From Enoplolaimus lenunculus (lineage: Eukaryota > Nematoda > Enoplea > Enoplida > Thoracostomopsidae), in assembly GCA_030248215.1 (NCBI GenBank), contig JASANG010004129.1, positions 1-64,000 of the forward strand: 64,000 nucleotides of DNA, given 5' to 3'. The notes below the pieces were generated by a model, which made no database searches, had not been told where the DNA came from, and saw only the letters and a program-made list of their open reading frames with translations. This document shows, one piece after another, positions 34,374-44,061 of this stretch. Position 1 is the stretch's first letter. Each line of letters begins with the position of its first letter. Position numbers and translations under genes: made by a program.

Positions 34374-34638
34374 GGGCCCAAGTATAGATCAAGGACGAAA
34401 AGTTTTTCCGAGGCACTAAAATAGAATAAGCTTTTAAGCTTTAGACTAATTTTTTTGCTTCGATTAGGCTTACGCTTAACAATAAACTCATTCTTATGTT
34501 AGGCTTAGGCTTAACAATAAACTCATTCTTATGCTTACGCTTAGGAATATGCTCATTCTTATGCTTAAGCTTAGGCTTAGACTTAGCCTTAGAAATAAGC
34601 TTATAATACTGTTCGATCCCTGTTCTTTACATTGGCCA
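34374..34638 (+). mobile_element. A element, copy 19
   Basis: Decayed left end (GGGCCCAAGTATAGATCAAG), core with three AATAAACTCATTCTTATG-type spacers, right end TTCTTTACATTGGCC. Confidence 0.8.
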
Positions 34639-35426
34639 GTTTATAAAAACAGCAATGGTTATATAAAATCTTTCAGTGTGGTTTCAACGTTTGCACGTGT
34701 AAGGTTTCGATGACATATTCACTTCAACGTAAATATTTTCAAACTTTGTTGTTAATAAACAAAACAAAATCATAGCCGACAGTTTTGTGATTAAGATTAT
34801 AAATGTCGGATGACTCGAAAAGTTAACAAAGGATAAAAATTAATATTTTGTCTATTTTAGAAGTTCGGCTCAAATTTACGATGATTTTTCAATTTCTTTA
34901 TAGCAGTACTTATTAGCTTAATATTAATTTTAAACTAGGCGTTGGCCTCAATATATGAGTCTACGGCGGTTGAGTTTCGGTTGAAAATTATTATTTCATC
35001 TGTATTTTATATAACAAGTCTGTGAGACAATATGTTTTTTCGACCTTTCTGGAAACCTTCGTGTTCCTTCAGCGGCGGATCCATAAGTTTGTTCAACGGG
35101 GGTCGTAAGGTATAATAGTGGAAACGAACTCTCCATTTTAGTGTTAAACCATAATGCAAAATATTGGTTTTGATTGCATTATGGGGGGTAGTTTCCAATG
35201 GCTTCCCTTGTATAGTCCAGTGTGTTCCTTCTACTAATGATTTGAATAATACTTAATAGAGTTATGTAAAATGCTCACATATGCCTATAAGCCTGATCCG
35301 ATTTCTAAGCTTAAGGTTTAACGTTAAGTGTTGACAAAGTATTTGAAATTTCACAGCCATACCTGTAGTAGACTTAAAATATTTTAGGTGATGTGAAGGA
35401 CTGGTTTAAATACTTTACAATCCATC
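34639..35426. other. Unassigned AT-rich DNA with an H-like trace
   Basis: AGCGGCGGATCCATAAG near 35072 and GGGGGTCGTAAGG next to it resemble a single H end. No coding segment recognised. Confidence 0.35.
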
Positions 35427-35678
35427 GTTTTTAGATCGGCGACAATCGTCGCCAGACATTCTGTTGGCGTTTTTAGATCGGCGACAATCGTCGCCAGACA
35501 TTCTGTTGGCGTTTTTAGATCGGCGACAATCGTCGCCAGACATTCTGTTGGCGTTTTTAGATCGGCGACAATCGTCGCCAGACATTCTGTTGGCGTTTTT
35601 AGATCGGCGACAATCGTCGCCAGACATTCTGTTGGCGTTTTTAGATCGGCGACAATCGTCGCCAGACATTCTGTTGGC
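35427..35678. repeat. Minisatellite: six perfect 42-bp units with an internal hairpin
   Basis: Exactly 252 bases, six units that look identical by eye. Each unit contains the dyad GGCGACAATCGTCGCC (6-bp stem, AATC loop) preceded by TTTTTAGATC. Because 42 is a multiple of 3, the repeat gives spurious open frames on both strands (LDRRQSSPDI, MSGDDCRRSKN). Confidence 0.95.
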
Positions 35679-35708
35679 CGAACAGTCCTAAACCTAAAAT
35701 CTAAAGCC

Positions 35709-36163
35709 TACTATAGTGACCCGAATAAGAGGGGGGACAGATATTTATTTGACCTCTTCAGAGCGTACCCCCCATGTTATTCGGTTACGGACTGCTATTT
35801 ATTTTTAGCCCACGCTCCGCCACCCCTCGTCAATGATATATATATACGGTGCTGCAACGCTCCGTTGAATTAAACGATTATTATTTGTCTTCTGTCAATA
35901 GGTTGAGCGATAATGCAAAGTTTCACTTTGGAATGTTAGTTTCAAAACCTAACACTTCGAAGTTTTGAACTCAAATTATTTGGTCCCGGTGTCATTTGCG
36001 CGCTAAAATTAGGGTTAATTGACATTTATGGACTCTAATTAGGGTTTAGGGACTCTATCTGCTTTACGGACTCTTATTAGGAATACGGACTCCTATTGAT
36101 TTGGACTCAAAATGGGGACCCCCCACCTCTTATTACCACCCTCTTATTCGGGTCAATACAGTA
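35709..36163 (+). mobile_element. C element, full length reference copy
   Basis: 455 bp, TACTATAGTGACCCGAATAA to TTCGGGTCAATACAGTA with TA at each border. Starts 31 bases after the 42-bp minisatellite. Confidence 0.85.
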
Positions 36164-36390
36164 TGCGAGTTTATACATCTAAAAGCACGATACCCTTTCG
36201 ACTGATTTATAAACGAGTTAGTCGCTGTGAAAGGGTAAGATTAAAATTAATATAGGCATTGTTTTGGAGCTGGAGTGAACCCGAGGAGTGAGGACCTGGG
36301 TTTCTGTTTAAAAATGCCCTCAACTTCAAGCAAGAATTCAATTGCAATACAATCATTTGGGTGGGAATCATTTACCATCACCACTCAGCG

Positions 36391-36790
36391 AATATCCGTT
36401 TCCGGTAAAAATCGGTGTCCGTTTCCGTTTCCGGTACAATTCGGTGTCCGTTTTCGTTTTAGAAATAACGGAAATTCCGCTATTTCTACGTTCAAAGTAT
36501 AGTTGAAATTTACGTTATATATCTTGAATTGTTTTCAGTACAAGTATGCTGCAATTGTTCGATATTACAATGAAAGTTGCGAAATTCATGCAAAATCTTA
36601 AAATTTCGATGAATCCGCAATGTTTTCTGTAAAATTTTCATATAAGACCGGTGAACATATTCACGCTACAGTTGTGGCGGCCAAAAAATAACACATTTTT
36701 TAAACTTTTATACTTCAATATCCGATTTCCGTTTCCGTTATTTTGATCACTATCCGTTGCTGTTATTTTTTACTATCCGTTTACACCCTG
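36391..36790 (-). mobile_element. K element, copy 2
   Basis: AATATCCGTTTCCGGTAAAA left and TATCCGTTTACACCCTG right, the inverse of the 3781 copy. Confidence 0.7.
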
Positions 36791-37677
36791 ATAAATATAA
36801 ATGTTGAAAACAAGTTGTTTGAATATTTAATATATTTGTGCAAATTTTAATCTAATTTGACTCAAATGGCGTACTTGTCAGTGACTTCGAGGTATTTCTA
36901 ACGCAACCACCAGCTCAGTCGAGCGAAAATTCAAATTAGAATTTCTAATTTGCTCGTAGCATTTGATGAATGTAGAATAAGAAAACACGTGACATTTAAT
37001 CAGGATTATTCGAAGTAAACACGGTCTATAAACGCAAGTGAAAGTCAAAACAACTTGGCAGATATCCAGAAATTTCTGACGGCGGCGCTACTGTAAAAAA
37101 ATGTCCACACACCTGGTTTTAAGCGCGGGAAAACACGACGATGTTCTTAAGCTATAGACTTAACACAAGGTGTAATTAGCTGGTCGCTATTGGCAGCAGG
37201 TCCTTCGAAGGGACTAAAGACAGTGTGGGTACTGTCTGGACGCAGTGTCTGACAATACGAGTTCCTTCGAACGCACCCTGTATAATCGCTAAACCAAGTT
37301 CCTTTCGGACTAACTTTGTGTTGTGAAAGGTTTAGCTTTAAATGTACACGATAACCTGTAAACGAACAGAAGTTTTTGAGCAAATTGCTGCAAACCTTAT
37401 TAATTTAGGCAGTCTGATAATTGGAAACGTAAAAACGAGGAAGTTGTAGGCAGTACTATTCAATTGCAGGTTTGGTCTGCTCATGGATAATATTTCGGCG
37501 TTCTAATTAGGGTTTTAATTTTTAATTAGATTAATTGAGCAAATGTTTATTAACATCGGACATTCTGACACTGATATTTTATAACCGTAAAAGCAAGATT
37601 TATTGCGAACCGATACCGTAGCAATCAAGGCTCAATAATTTGCATGAGAAGAATACACAATATACAGTATTAATAAC
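36791..37677. other. Unassigned AT-rich DNA
   Basis: No repeat family or convincing coding segment; a small minus ORF at 37147-37383 has no splice context. Confidence 0.35.
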
Positions 37678-37851
37678 ACGGGTACGGTAGCTAGTGAGGG
37701 GGGCGGGGGCTAAGGGGGATCAGCCCCGCGTGGAAGAATTTGGCCACCAATAGATAATTTATAACGTAGCTTGTAAAGTTCATCGAAAACCATTGTATGT
37801 TCCTCCTGAAAATTTTTAGTCTTTCTAGCAAGGTGCGCTGGCTACGGGTCT
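37678..37851 (+). mobile_element. G element, copy 6
   Basis: GGGTACGGTAGCTAGTGAGG to GCGCTGGCTACGGGTC, followed at 37866 by a second partial left end GGGCGTAGCCAGCATTC. Confidence 0.7.
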
Positions 37852-37931
37852 GTTAATAACTAATGGGCGTAGCCAGCATTCATTTTCGGCAGGGGGGCAG
37901 AGGTTTTTCTACGATTATTAGTATAAAGCAT

Positions 37932-38211
37932 GGCCAATGTGCCGAACAGGGACGGAACAGTATTATAAGCATATTCCTAAGCACAAGCCTATGCCTAACC
38001 CTAAGCGTAACAATGAGCATGTTCCTAAGCCTAAGCCAAAGCCTAAGCTTAACAATGAGCATATTCCTAAGCCTAAGCCTAACAATGAGCATATTCCTAA
38101 GCGTAAGCCTCAGCCTAAGCCTAAGCCAAGCAAAAAAACTAGTCTAAAGCTTAAGCTTGCTCTGTTATAGTCCAACTGAAAAACGTTCCGCCCCTGATCT
38201 TTACAGGGGCC
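37932..38211 (-). mobile_element. A element, copy 20, with repeated spacers
   Basis: GGCCAATGTGCCGAACAGG to GATCTTTACAGGGGCC. Three AACAATGAGCATATTCC-type spacers mark an early stage of the expansion seen at 19741. Confidence 0.88.
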
Positions 38212-38597
38212 TAAGACATTAGTGAACGTAGGTTATAAAATTAAAATGTATGGTTTGGTCGATTCAATTGTAATATTACAATTTGAATAATTCTATACAA
38301 AATTATCCAACGATTGTTTTCGCTGAACGGGTTTGAATTGACCAGACGTGTCACAATCATTTTTTTCCAACTGTGTATGACAATAGAAACCGGTACATTT
38401 GACTCGTATGATTGTGCTGAAACCTCATAATGATGTCATAATTGATTTGGTTGATCAAAAATGGTAAGCATTTACCTTACAATCCTATTGCGTAGAATGC
38501 TGAATTCAAACATGACAGAGTTTTAAATTCGAGCTGGGCAGCTATGATAATTTTTGTTTCAATATCAATTCGCTTGGTAATTGCTCAATCCGCCAAT

Positions 38598-38902
38598 TAA
38601 GCCCCATTCACACGTGCAAGTTTTTGCAGAGAGAACTCACAGCTGCAACTTACACGAAATACTTGTAGCTGCAAGTATTTTCAAAGGAACATTTTGATTG
38701 ACCAATCAAACTGCAGGTGCAAGAAATTCAAGCGACTTGCAATTGCGGTTTCAGGTGCGAATTAAATTCAATAGCATGAATTCCCGTGAATAATTTGCAG
38801 CTGCAAGAACTTCAAAGCTGCTTTGTGACCAAAGTTGCACACGCAAGTTGCATCATGTGCAAGTTTTTGCTGCAAAAACTTGCACGTGTGAACAGAGCTT
38901 TA
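38598..38902. mobile_element. F element, full length
   Basis: Family F: about 305 bp, ends TTCACACGTGCAAGTTTTTG / inverse with TTAA at the left border; multiple GCAGCTGCAAG motifs inside, and a symmetric centre (TTGATTGACCAATCAAACTG). Confidence 0.8.
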
Positions 38903-39172
38903 TACTGTATGTAAAGTGCAGTACTGGAATTTTGTATTGCGGCAAACGCACCGTTGTTACAATAGACGGGATACAGAATCGGAGACAGCGGTGTCTAGTT
39001 ACCCTCTCTATGTGGGGGGGGGCAAAAATTCGACTATGCTTTAATGACAACTTATACCCTGTTGAAGTTGTGTATTTGCGCCGCCTATGAAGTCACGCCG
39101 CGTTCAAAACATGGTATTGTTCAAAAAGCTTAGGAAGACGTTTTTAATAAATTGCGTTTGTATCTTTTGTAG

Positions 39173-39424
39173 GACGAAAACTTAGCAATCATCCAACGAC
39201 AGTGTCTGAACTGTGCTCAACATAATCAGCGCAGTCGCTACAACGCGCCAAGACGCCGTCAACACAACAACAACAACAACAACAACACCACCATCAACAA
39301 CAGCAACAACCACAACCACAACAACAACCACAACAACACTACAAAATCATGCATCAAATTTAGTAATAATTGGCCAAACGCAAGTCGATTTGGACGTCCG
39401 TTTCAGCACTTGACTTGCGTCCAG
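39173..39424 (+). other. Possible upstream exon of the GPCR with asparagine-rich coding
   Basis: Acceptor CTTTTGTAG ends at 39172. The frame from 39173 is open for 110 codons (to 39505) and contains an (AAC)n tract giving poly-asparagine. A donor CAG/GTACCG at 39424/39425 and an acceptor GGTCCAG ending at 39476 are both in phase 0, so a 52-base intron would join LTCVQ to QGPHGGVWID of the receptor. The open frame is partly a by-product of the AAC microsatellite, so this is a possibility and not a call. Confidence 0.25.
39262..39345 (+). repeat. (AAC)n microsatellite
   Basis: About 84 bases of AAC/ACC/ACA triplets just upstream of the GPCR reading frame. Confidence 0.9.
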
Positions 39425-39446
39425 GTACCGGTTTGGTGGTCAAATT

Positions 39447-40832
39447 ATGGAGCCAACAGTCCCAATGGTGGTCCAGCAAGGCCCACACGGCGGCGTTTGG
39501 ATTGACAATTGGCGCTTTCCTGAGACAAATCCACGTTCCGGATCGAGTTCCCAAAGCGCCGCTCAAGGTGACGGACCGTCCGCAGCCGGCGGTTCTGGTT
39601 CACACAATCCCCATAATCCAAATCCAACAATGTTAACGCTACTTATGTCGTCAGCGGTCACTGATAGCGAAGGCTTTCCATCAGCAACTTCAGGATATCT
39701 TGATCCGAACGATATATTTTTAGTCGCAAGTAATCCGTCAGCAACTGCAGGTTATTTCGCCGTAATCGTTTGTGTTGCGCTTCTACTTTTGATTACCAAT
39801 TTAATCGTAATTATTGTGATTATTTGTAGCGAATCGCTCAAAGATGTCATAGGAGCGTACTTTGTCAGTCTGTCGGCGTCCGATTGTCTACTGAGCATCT
39901 TAGTCCTTCCATTCGGCGCATACACCGCGTTTACCGGTGCCGGAACCGACTCAGACGGTCATCGGCATATAGTGACAAGTTTCAGTTCGGGCTACGACGC
40001 CCGTCGCCGCGCTGAACCGCTCTTGCCTACCGGCCGCGCATACTGGTTGTGTAAACTCGAAGCGTACCTTGGCGTCATGCTAATCACGTCAAATATTTGT
40101 ACATTTATGTGGCTGAGTGTTGACCGATTTGCGGCGCTTAAAAAACCTGGCCGATACGAAATTGAACAAACGTTTACACGATGTAAATGTTGGATAATGT
40201 TCACATGGATCACATCAATTCTACTCTGCTGCCCAACGCTATTCACCAGTATGGCTGTTTTTAATCCTGATTGCAAGTTGTGCATGAACGATTGGACGGT
40301 AATGCCGGCGTACTCGTGTACACTTGCAATATTGGTCGTATTGCCAACGCTGCTCGGCGTTTGTTTTACGTATCGTTATATATTCGCCAAATTCCGTTCC
40401 GCGGATCACTTAGAACAAGAAGAGCGGGTCGTCCTTGAAAACGATCCAAACATGATCGTTGTATTTGTTATTATTGCCGTGTTCGCGGTCAGTTGGATGC
40501 CGTGGTTTGGGCTGCGTTTGTTTGAAACGTTTCGACCAGGATCGAGCGCCACGACGCGAGACCCACACGGTCCTGCTGGCGGTAGCGATTTGAATCGATC
40601 CGGTGAACTGCGATCTCCGGTACTTCACTTTTCGCTGCTTTGGCTTGGGCTCACTGGCGGCGCCTGGCGACTGATCATTTACGTCGTTATGAATCTTGAA
40701 TTTCGACGGCGATTTGTTTGGCTTTGTCGCCAAATGATTTGTTGGAACGCGAAATGTGGCAATCGATGCAAATCGATGAATAAATATAACGAATACGACG
40801 CGATCGACCCGCGATATGAAGGATATTTATAG
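39447..40832 (+). CDS. Class A (rhodopsin-like) orphan G protein-coupled receptor, 461 residues, single exon
   Basis: Seven membrane spans in one exon. Numbered from ATG 39447: TM1 about 101-127 with N118, TM2 135-158 with the conserved D146 (LSASDCLLS), TM3 from C192 to DRF 216-218, TM4 with W244 (CWIMFTWITSILLCC), TM5 276-300 with P290, TM6 325-350 with SWMP 339-342, TM7 382-404. Extracellular loop 2 holds C266 and C269, one of which should pair with C192. Departures from consensus: DRF in place of DRY, SWxP in place of CWxP, and no NPxxY, the TM7 site reading GGAWRLIIY. The N-terminus is about 95 residues, rich in serine, glycine and asparagine. An in-frame TGA lies upstream near 39411, so ATG 39447 is the first possible start unless an upstream spliced start is used. 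Ligand unknown; biogenic-amine-like or GPR21/52-like affinities are guesses. Confidence 0.9.
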   Translation: MEPTVPMVVQQGPHGGVWIDNWRFPETNPRSGSSSQSAAQGDGPSAAGGSGSHNPHNPNPTMLTLLMSSAVTDSEGFPSATSGYLDPNDIFLVASNPSATAGYFAVIVCVALLLLITNLIVIIVIICSESLKDVIGAYFVSLSASDCLLSILVLPFGAYTAFTGAGTDSDGHRHIVTSFSSGYDARRRAEPLLPTGRAYWLCKLEAYLGVMLITSNICTFMWLSVDRFAALKKPGRYEIEQTFTRCKCWIMFTWITSILLCCPTLFTSMAVFNPDCKLCMNDWTVMPAYSCTLAILVVLPTLLGVCFTYRYIFAKFRSADHLEQEERVVLENDPNMIVVFVIIAVFAVSWMPWFGLRLFETFRPGSSATTRDPHGPAGGSDLNRSGELRSPVLHFSLLWLGLTGGAWRLIIYVVMNLEFRRRFVWLCRQMICWNAKCGNRCKSMNKYNEYDAIDPRYEGYL

Positions 40833-40906
40833 TTTCAACTGTGATTGGTTCAATCTTTTACCGTATACAGTATACTATTAGCGAAACTAAAAACTGCAAA
40901 CTGTAT

Positions 40907-40912
40907 ATTAAA
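40907..40912 (+). promoter_or_regulatory. Possible polyadenylation signal (ATTAAA) of the GPCR
   Basis: ATTAAA lies about 75 bases after the receptor stop codon; it is the commonest variant of AATAAA. No cleavage-site evidence is available. Confidence 0.3.
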
Positions 40913-41007
40913 CGCGCAATATATCGACACAGCGCGCGGTGAACATTTCAGGGTTCGAATGTTAATAGCCTGAAATATGATCGCTTTGAAATAGAAAAAA
41001 TATTCAT

Positions 41008-41205
41008 GTGAGAAAAGGTTAACGAAACGGTGAGAAAAGGTTAACGAAACGGTGAGAAAAGGTTAACGAAACGGTGAGAAAAGGTTAACGAAACGGTGAG
41101 AAAAGGTTAACGAAACGGTGAGAAAAGGTTAACGAAACGGTGAGAAAAGGTTAACGAAACGGTGAGAAAAGGTTAACGAAACGGTGAGAAAAGGTTAACG
41201 AAACG
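41008..41205 (+). repeat. Minisatellite: nine perfect 22-bp units
   Basis: Unit begins GTGAGAAAAGGTTAACGAAA; 198 bases, apparently without a mismatch, 175 bases after the GPCR stop codon. Each unit contains GTTAAC. Confidence 0.95.
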
Positions 41206-41687
41206 AAGACGTTTCAAAAACGGCTGTTTTCTGTATCGAATCCATGCATCGCAGTATCGGAAATGGATGCATTTTTCGATCAATTTCCGGTTGCAACAGG
41301 ACGGTTTTGCGCTTGTTATACCGGATTAACAGTAAACAATTGATGATGCGGTGTTCACGCTATACTGTCTGGTTGCCATAGATGACAATTCAGTAGATTC
41401 AAGTCAACACAAATAGCAATTGATTTTGATTAACGGTTGTTCAGTTTCGAAGTATTGCTGAACAATTGTTATTTTGTTAATTTAACTGTTATACGCTTTC
41501 ACCCCAAAAGGCTTAGGCTTAGGTTTCGCAAAAGGCTTACCAAAGCCTAAGATTAAATTTACACATTGCATTGTGGTACAAGGAATACAAAACTTTTAGA
41601 GAAAAAGCCTTAGGCCACGTCAGTACTTATCTTTCCGGTCCGAGCAACGTTTGCTCTCATGGGGATATCAGGGGTGTAAAATTTCAG

Positions 41688-41965
41688 GCTACCACGGTTA
41701 CTAAATTCCGGGCTACCAGGGCTACTAGACTCCGGGCTACCAAAGGCACTAGATTCCAGGCTGCCAGGGGTACAATAGATTCTGGGCTAATAGATCTACT
41801 AGATTCCGGGCTACCAGGGGTGCTAGATTCCGGTTTAAAAAGGGTATTATATTCCAGGCTACCTGGGGTACTAGATTCCAGGCTATCATGGGTACTAGAT
41901 TCCAAGCTACCAGGTGTACTATAGATTCCGGGCTACCAGGTCTGGACTACCAAAGGTACTAGATT
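41688..41965 (+). repeat. Degenerate minisatellite of about 24 bp
   Basis: Units of the type ACTAGATTCCGGGCTACCAG with variable GGGT/GGTC linkers; about eleven diverged units. Older than the 22-bp array nearby. Confidence 0.85.
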
Positions 41966-42880
41966 CCGGGCAGGGGTACTAGATTCATAGCTACAAGGGA
42001 TACTTGATTTCGAATTCCCGTCAACACATGCCTTTACCTAAGCCTGATGGCTAATCTTAATGATGAAAAGTATAGAACAGCCCTTAAATTTTCTTTGTCA
42101 CAGAAACATATTGAGCAATGAAAAACTATTTATCCGAGCGGTGCCTGGGCCAATTTTCAAACCAGTCAGAAAATTGCATATATATTGCACCACTAAAAAT
42201 TGCCAAGCTGTTTGAACCTCATTTTTGGTTTCAGAAGCTGTACGGATTGTTCAGAATATTTCGTGTTTAAACTTTACTATGAACCAAACGTGGCACGAAA
42301 AAGTGCGTCACTGGACTATCCAACAAAATCTCCCGTTTAATGACGCCAGCGAGAAACCAAACGCAATTTTACTACTAAATTCTTGTACAAACCTTTGATT
42401 GTTAGTAATTCGAAACATATAAACACGAACGCGCACTACCAAAAAGTTGAAAAAATGTAACACTCCACGTATCCATATACGCAGTATTAACGTCCTGACT
42501 TTTATCCATACTTCACAATGAGGGGCTCTTTTTTCCGACCCCTTTCGGGTTCGACAGTGTTTGGACAAAATCGACTCCAAATACACCAATTAAATTGATA
42601 ACAGGTCGTAGCTCACTTTTTGACACACAGTACCCAACGAAATGGGTGGACAATTTTTTACAGTAGCGCGAGCACTATTACGTGGATGATCCATTATTTA
42701 TATGCCAACAAAAAAATTACATTTCGGTTTGTATCATGTGTTTGTGTTTAAAGGTAAATAGAATAATAGGTTAGATATTCGCTTCACTTTTTATTGATTT
42801 GCGTAAAAAAATTTGCTGCGCTAATAAAATGATTATATAATTACACGTTATGTGAACATTAAAACTTGCAGGCAGGTAGG
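41966..42880. other. Unassigned intergenic DNA with one minus ORF
   Basis: A 93-codon minus ORF at 42308-42589 is rich in arginine and phenylalanine and has no recognised motif. No splice context; probably chance. Confidence 0.3.
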
Positions 42881-42960
42881 TGGCGCTATACTCGTTGTGC
42901 AGAGTCGTCCGTCACCATACAGGCGACAGACCGCACCAGATGTCAGCACAAGTATAGCAC
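42881..42960. mobile_element. L element, 80-bp hairpin
   Basis: GCGCTATACTCGTTGTGC at left and GCACAAGTATAGCAC at right are inverse; GC-rich loop. A relative lies at 63736-63822. Confidence 0.55.
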
Positions 42961-43550
42961 AACCATGGGTAGAACTGCAAACGCATAGGTGAAGTTCAAA
43001 CGTATCACCTAATTTTACGATCGTTTATGATGTAAACTTGATAAATTTTGAGAAGCTCAGGCGACCGATGTCCATTGGACTCTCTGAAGGCTGCGAATGG
43101 CGTATTAAACGTCTCTGCAAAACCGTTGTAGTATTTACTCAAAACTTTACTGTCTAAATTTTATATTGAAGTTTAATTTGTTAATTTTAGCAAATATCTG
43201 TAAGCTTGTGTTAAGTCTTGCTTTACGCTTATATTTTTTTACATATATTTCGTTTCTCAAAATTGTACCAAAAGGTGTGAAACGACATACCAAATATTTT
43301 ACTATCGAAACTACGGCAAAAATTCTACCTGAACCGAACATTCGATCACACCCTGATTGTCCAAGTAAAATAAATTCCTCTGAGCCAGTCGCCGTTGTTC
43401 GACTCCAAGGTTGAAATTAAATATCCGACGAGACAAAAACATTCATGTGAGAAACGTTTACATGAAAAATTGCAAGGATTACAAAATCTAAAAACATGTT
43501 TATTCAAACTGCAGACATCGGTCTACTCACAAGGCTGTACCGACTCATTA

Positions 43551-43639
43551 GCCCATGTACAGAAGTCATCCATACGCTTAGGCTTAAGCTTAAGAATATG
43601 CTTATACTACTGTTCTGGCCCTGTTGTATACATTGGCCG
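43551..43639 (+). mobile_element. A element, minimal copy 21
   Basis: Only 89 bp: GCCCATGTACAGAAGTCATC, one TTAGGC, AATATGCTTATACTACTG and TTGTATACATTGGCC. Lies downstream of the ATP9 3' end. Confidence 0.75.
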
Positions 43640-43748
43640 ACTCATTCTTCTGCAACTAGAACATTTTAGCGCGGCGCAACACTCGTTGAAAACTCAACAT
43701 TCAGGTCACTAACGCTCATGTGAAAAAATTCCTGTAAATATCACCACT

Positions 43749-43754
43749 TTTATT
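43749..43754 (-). promoter_or_regulatory. Possible polyadenylation signal of ATP9
   Basis: AATAAA on the minus strand about 175 bases beyond the ATP9 stop codon and before the A element at 43551-43639. Position fits a 3'UTR; unproven. Confidence 0.4.
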
Positions 43755-43927
43755 ATACTAACAGACATCAAACAAGTCAAAGAGAGTACATAATCCGCGT
43801 TATGGACGGCGCATATTAAAATGTAAACTGAAACCCATATTTTGAAAGAAATTTTAAACTTTCTTGAATTTACATAAATACAAAGCTTGAAAATACAACA
43901 TGTTCCCAAAGCGCTAAACCAGTATTA

Positions 43928-44061
43928 TCACGATAGTTTAGAGTAACTTGGAGGCGCAATTTTCTTTTGCAAGAATTTGAAAATATACAACGGTATACAA
44001 CTGATTGCAGTAATTAGCACAGTTTTCCACCAAAACGGACCGGATTTGACAAACGAAACAT
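43928..44061 (-). CDS. ATP9: ATP9 last exon
   Basis: Acceptor TTTTCAG, then [34 protein letters not shown] and APPSYSKLS with TGA. The PPSYSKL end is shared with human ATP9A, confirming a complete C-terminus. Confidence 0.93.

Noticed and set aside
35427-35678. CRISPR array
   Set aside because: Units are contiguous and identical with no variable spacers, and the DNA is eukaryotic.
35415-35691. ORFs MSGDDCRRSKNAN and LDRRQSSPDILLAF on opposite strands
   Set aside because: Products of a 42-bp perfect tandem repeat; length divisible by 3 makes both open.
39213-39413. Threonine-rich ORF of (ACA)n
   Set aside because: Alternate frame of the AAC microsatellite.
42308-42589. Possible transposase (93-codon minus ORF)
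   Set aside because: No DDE/DDD residues, no helix-turn-helix and no flanking inverted repeats found.
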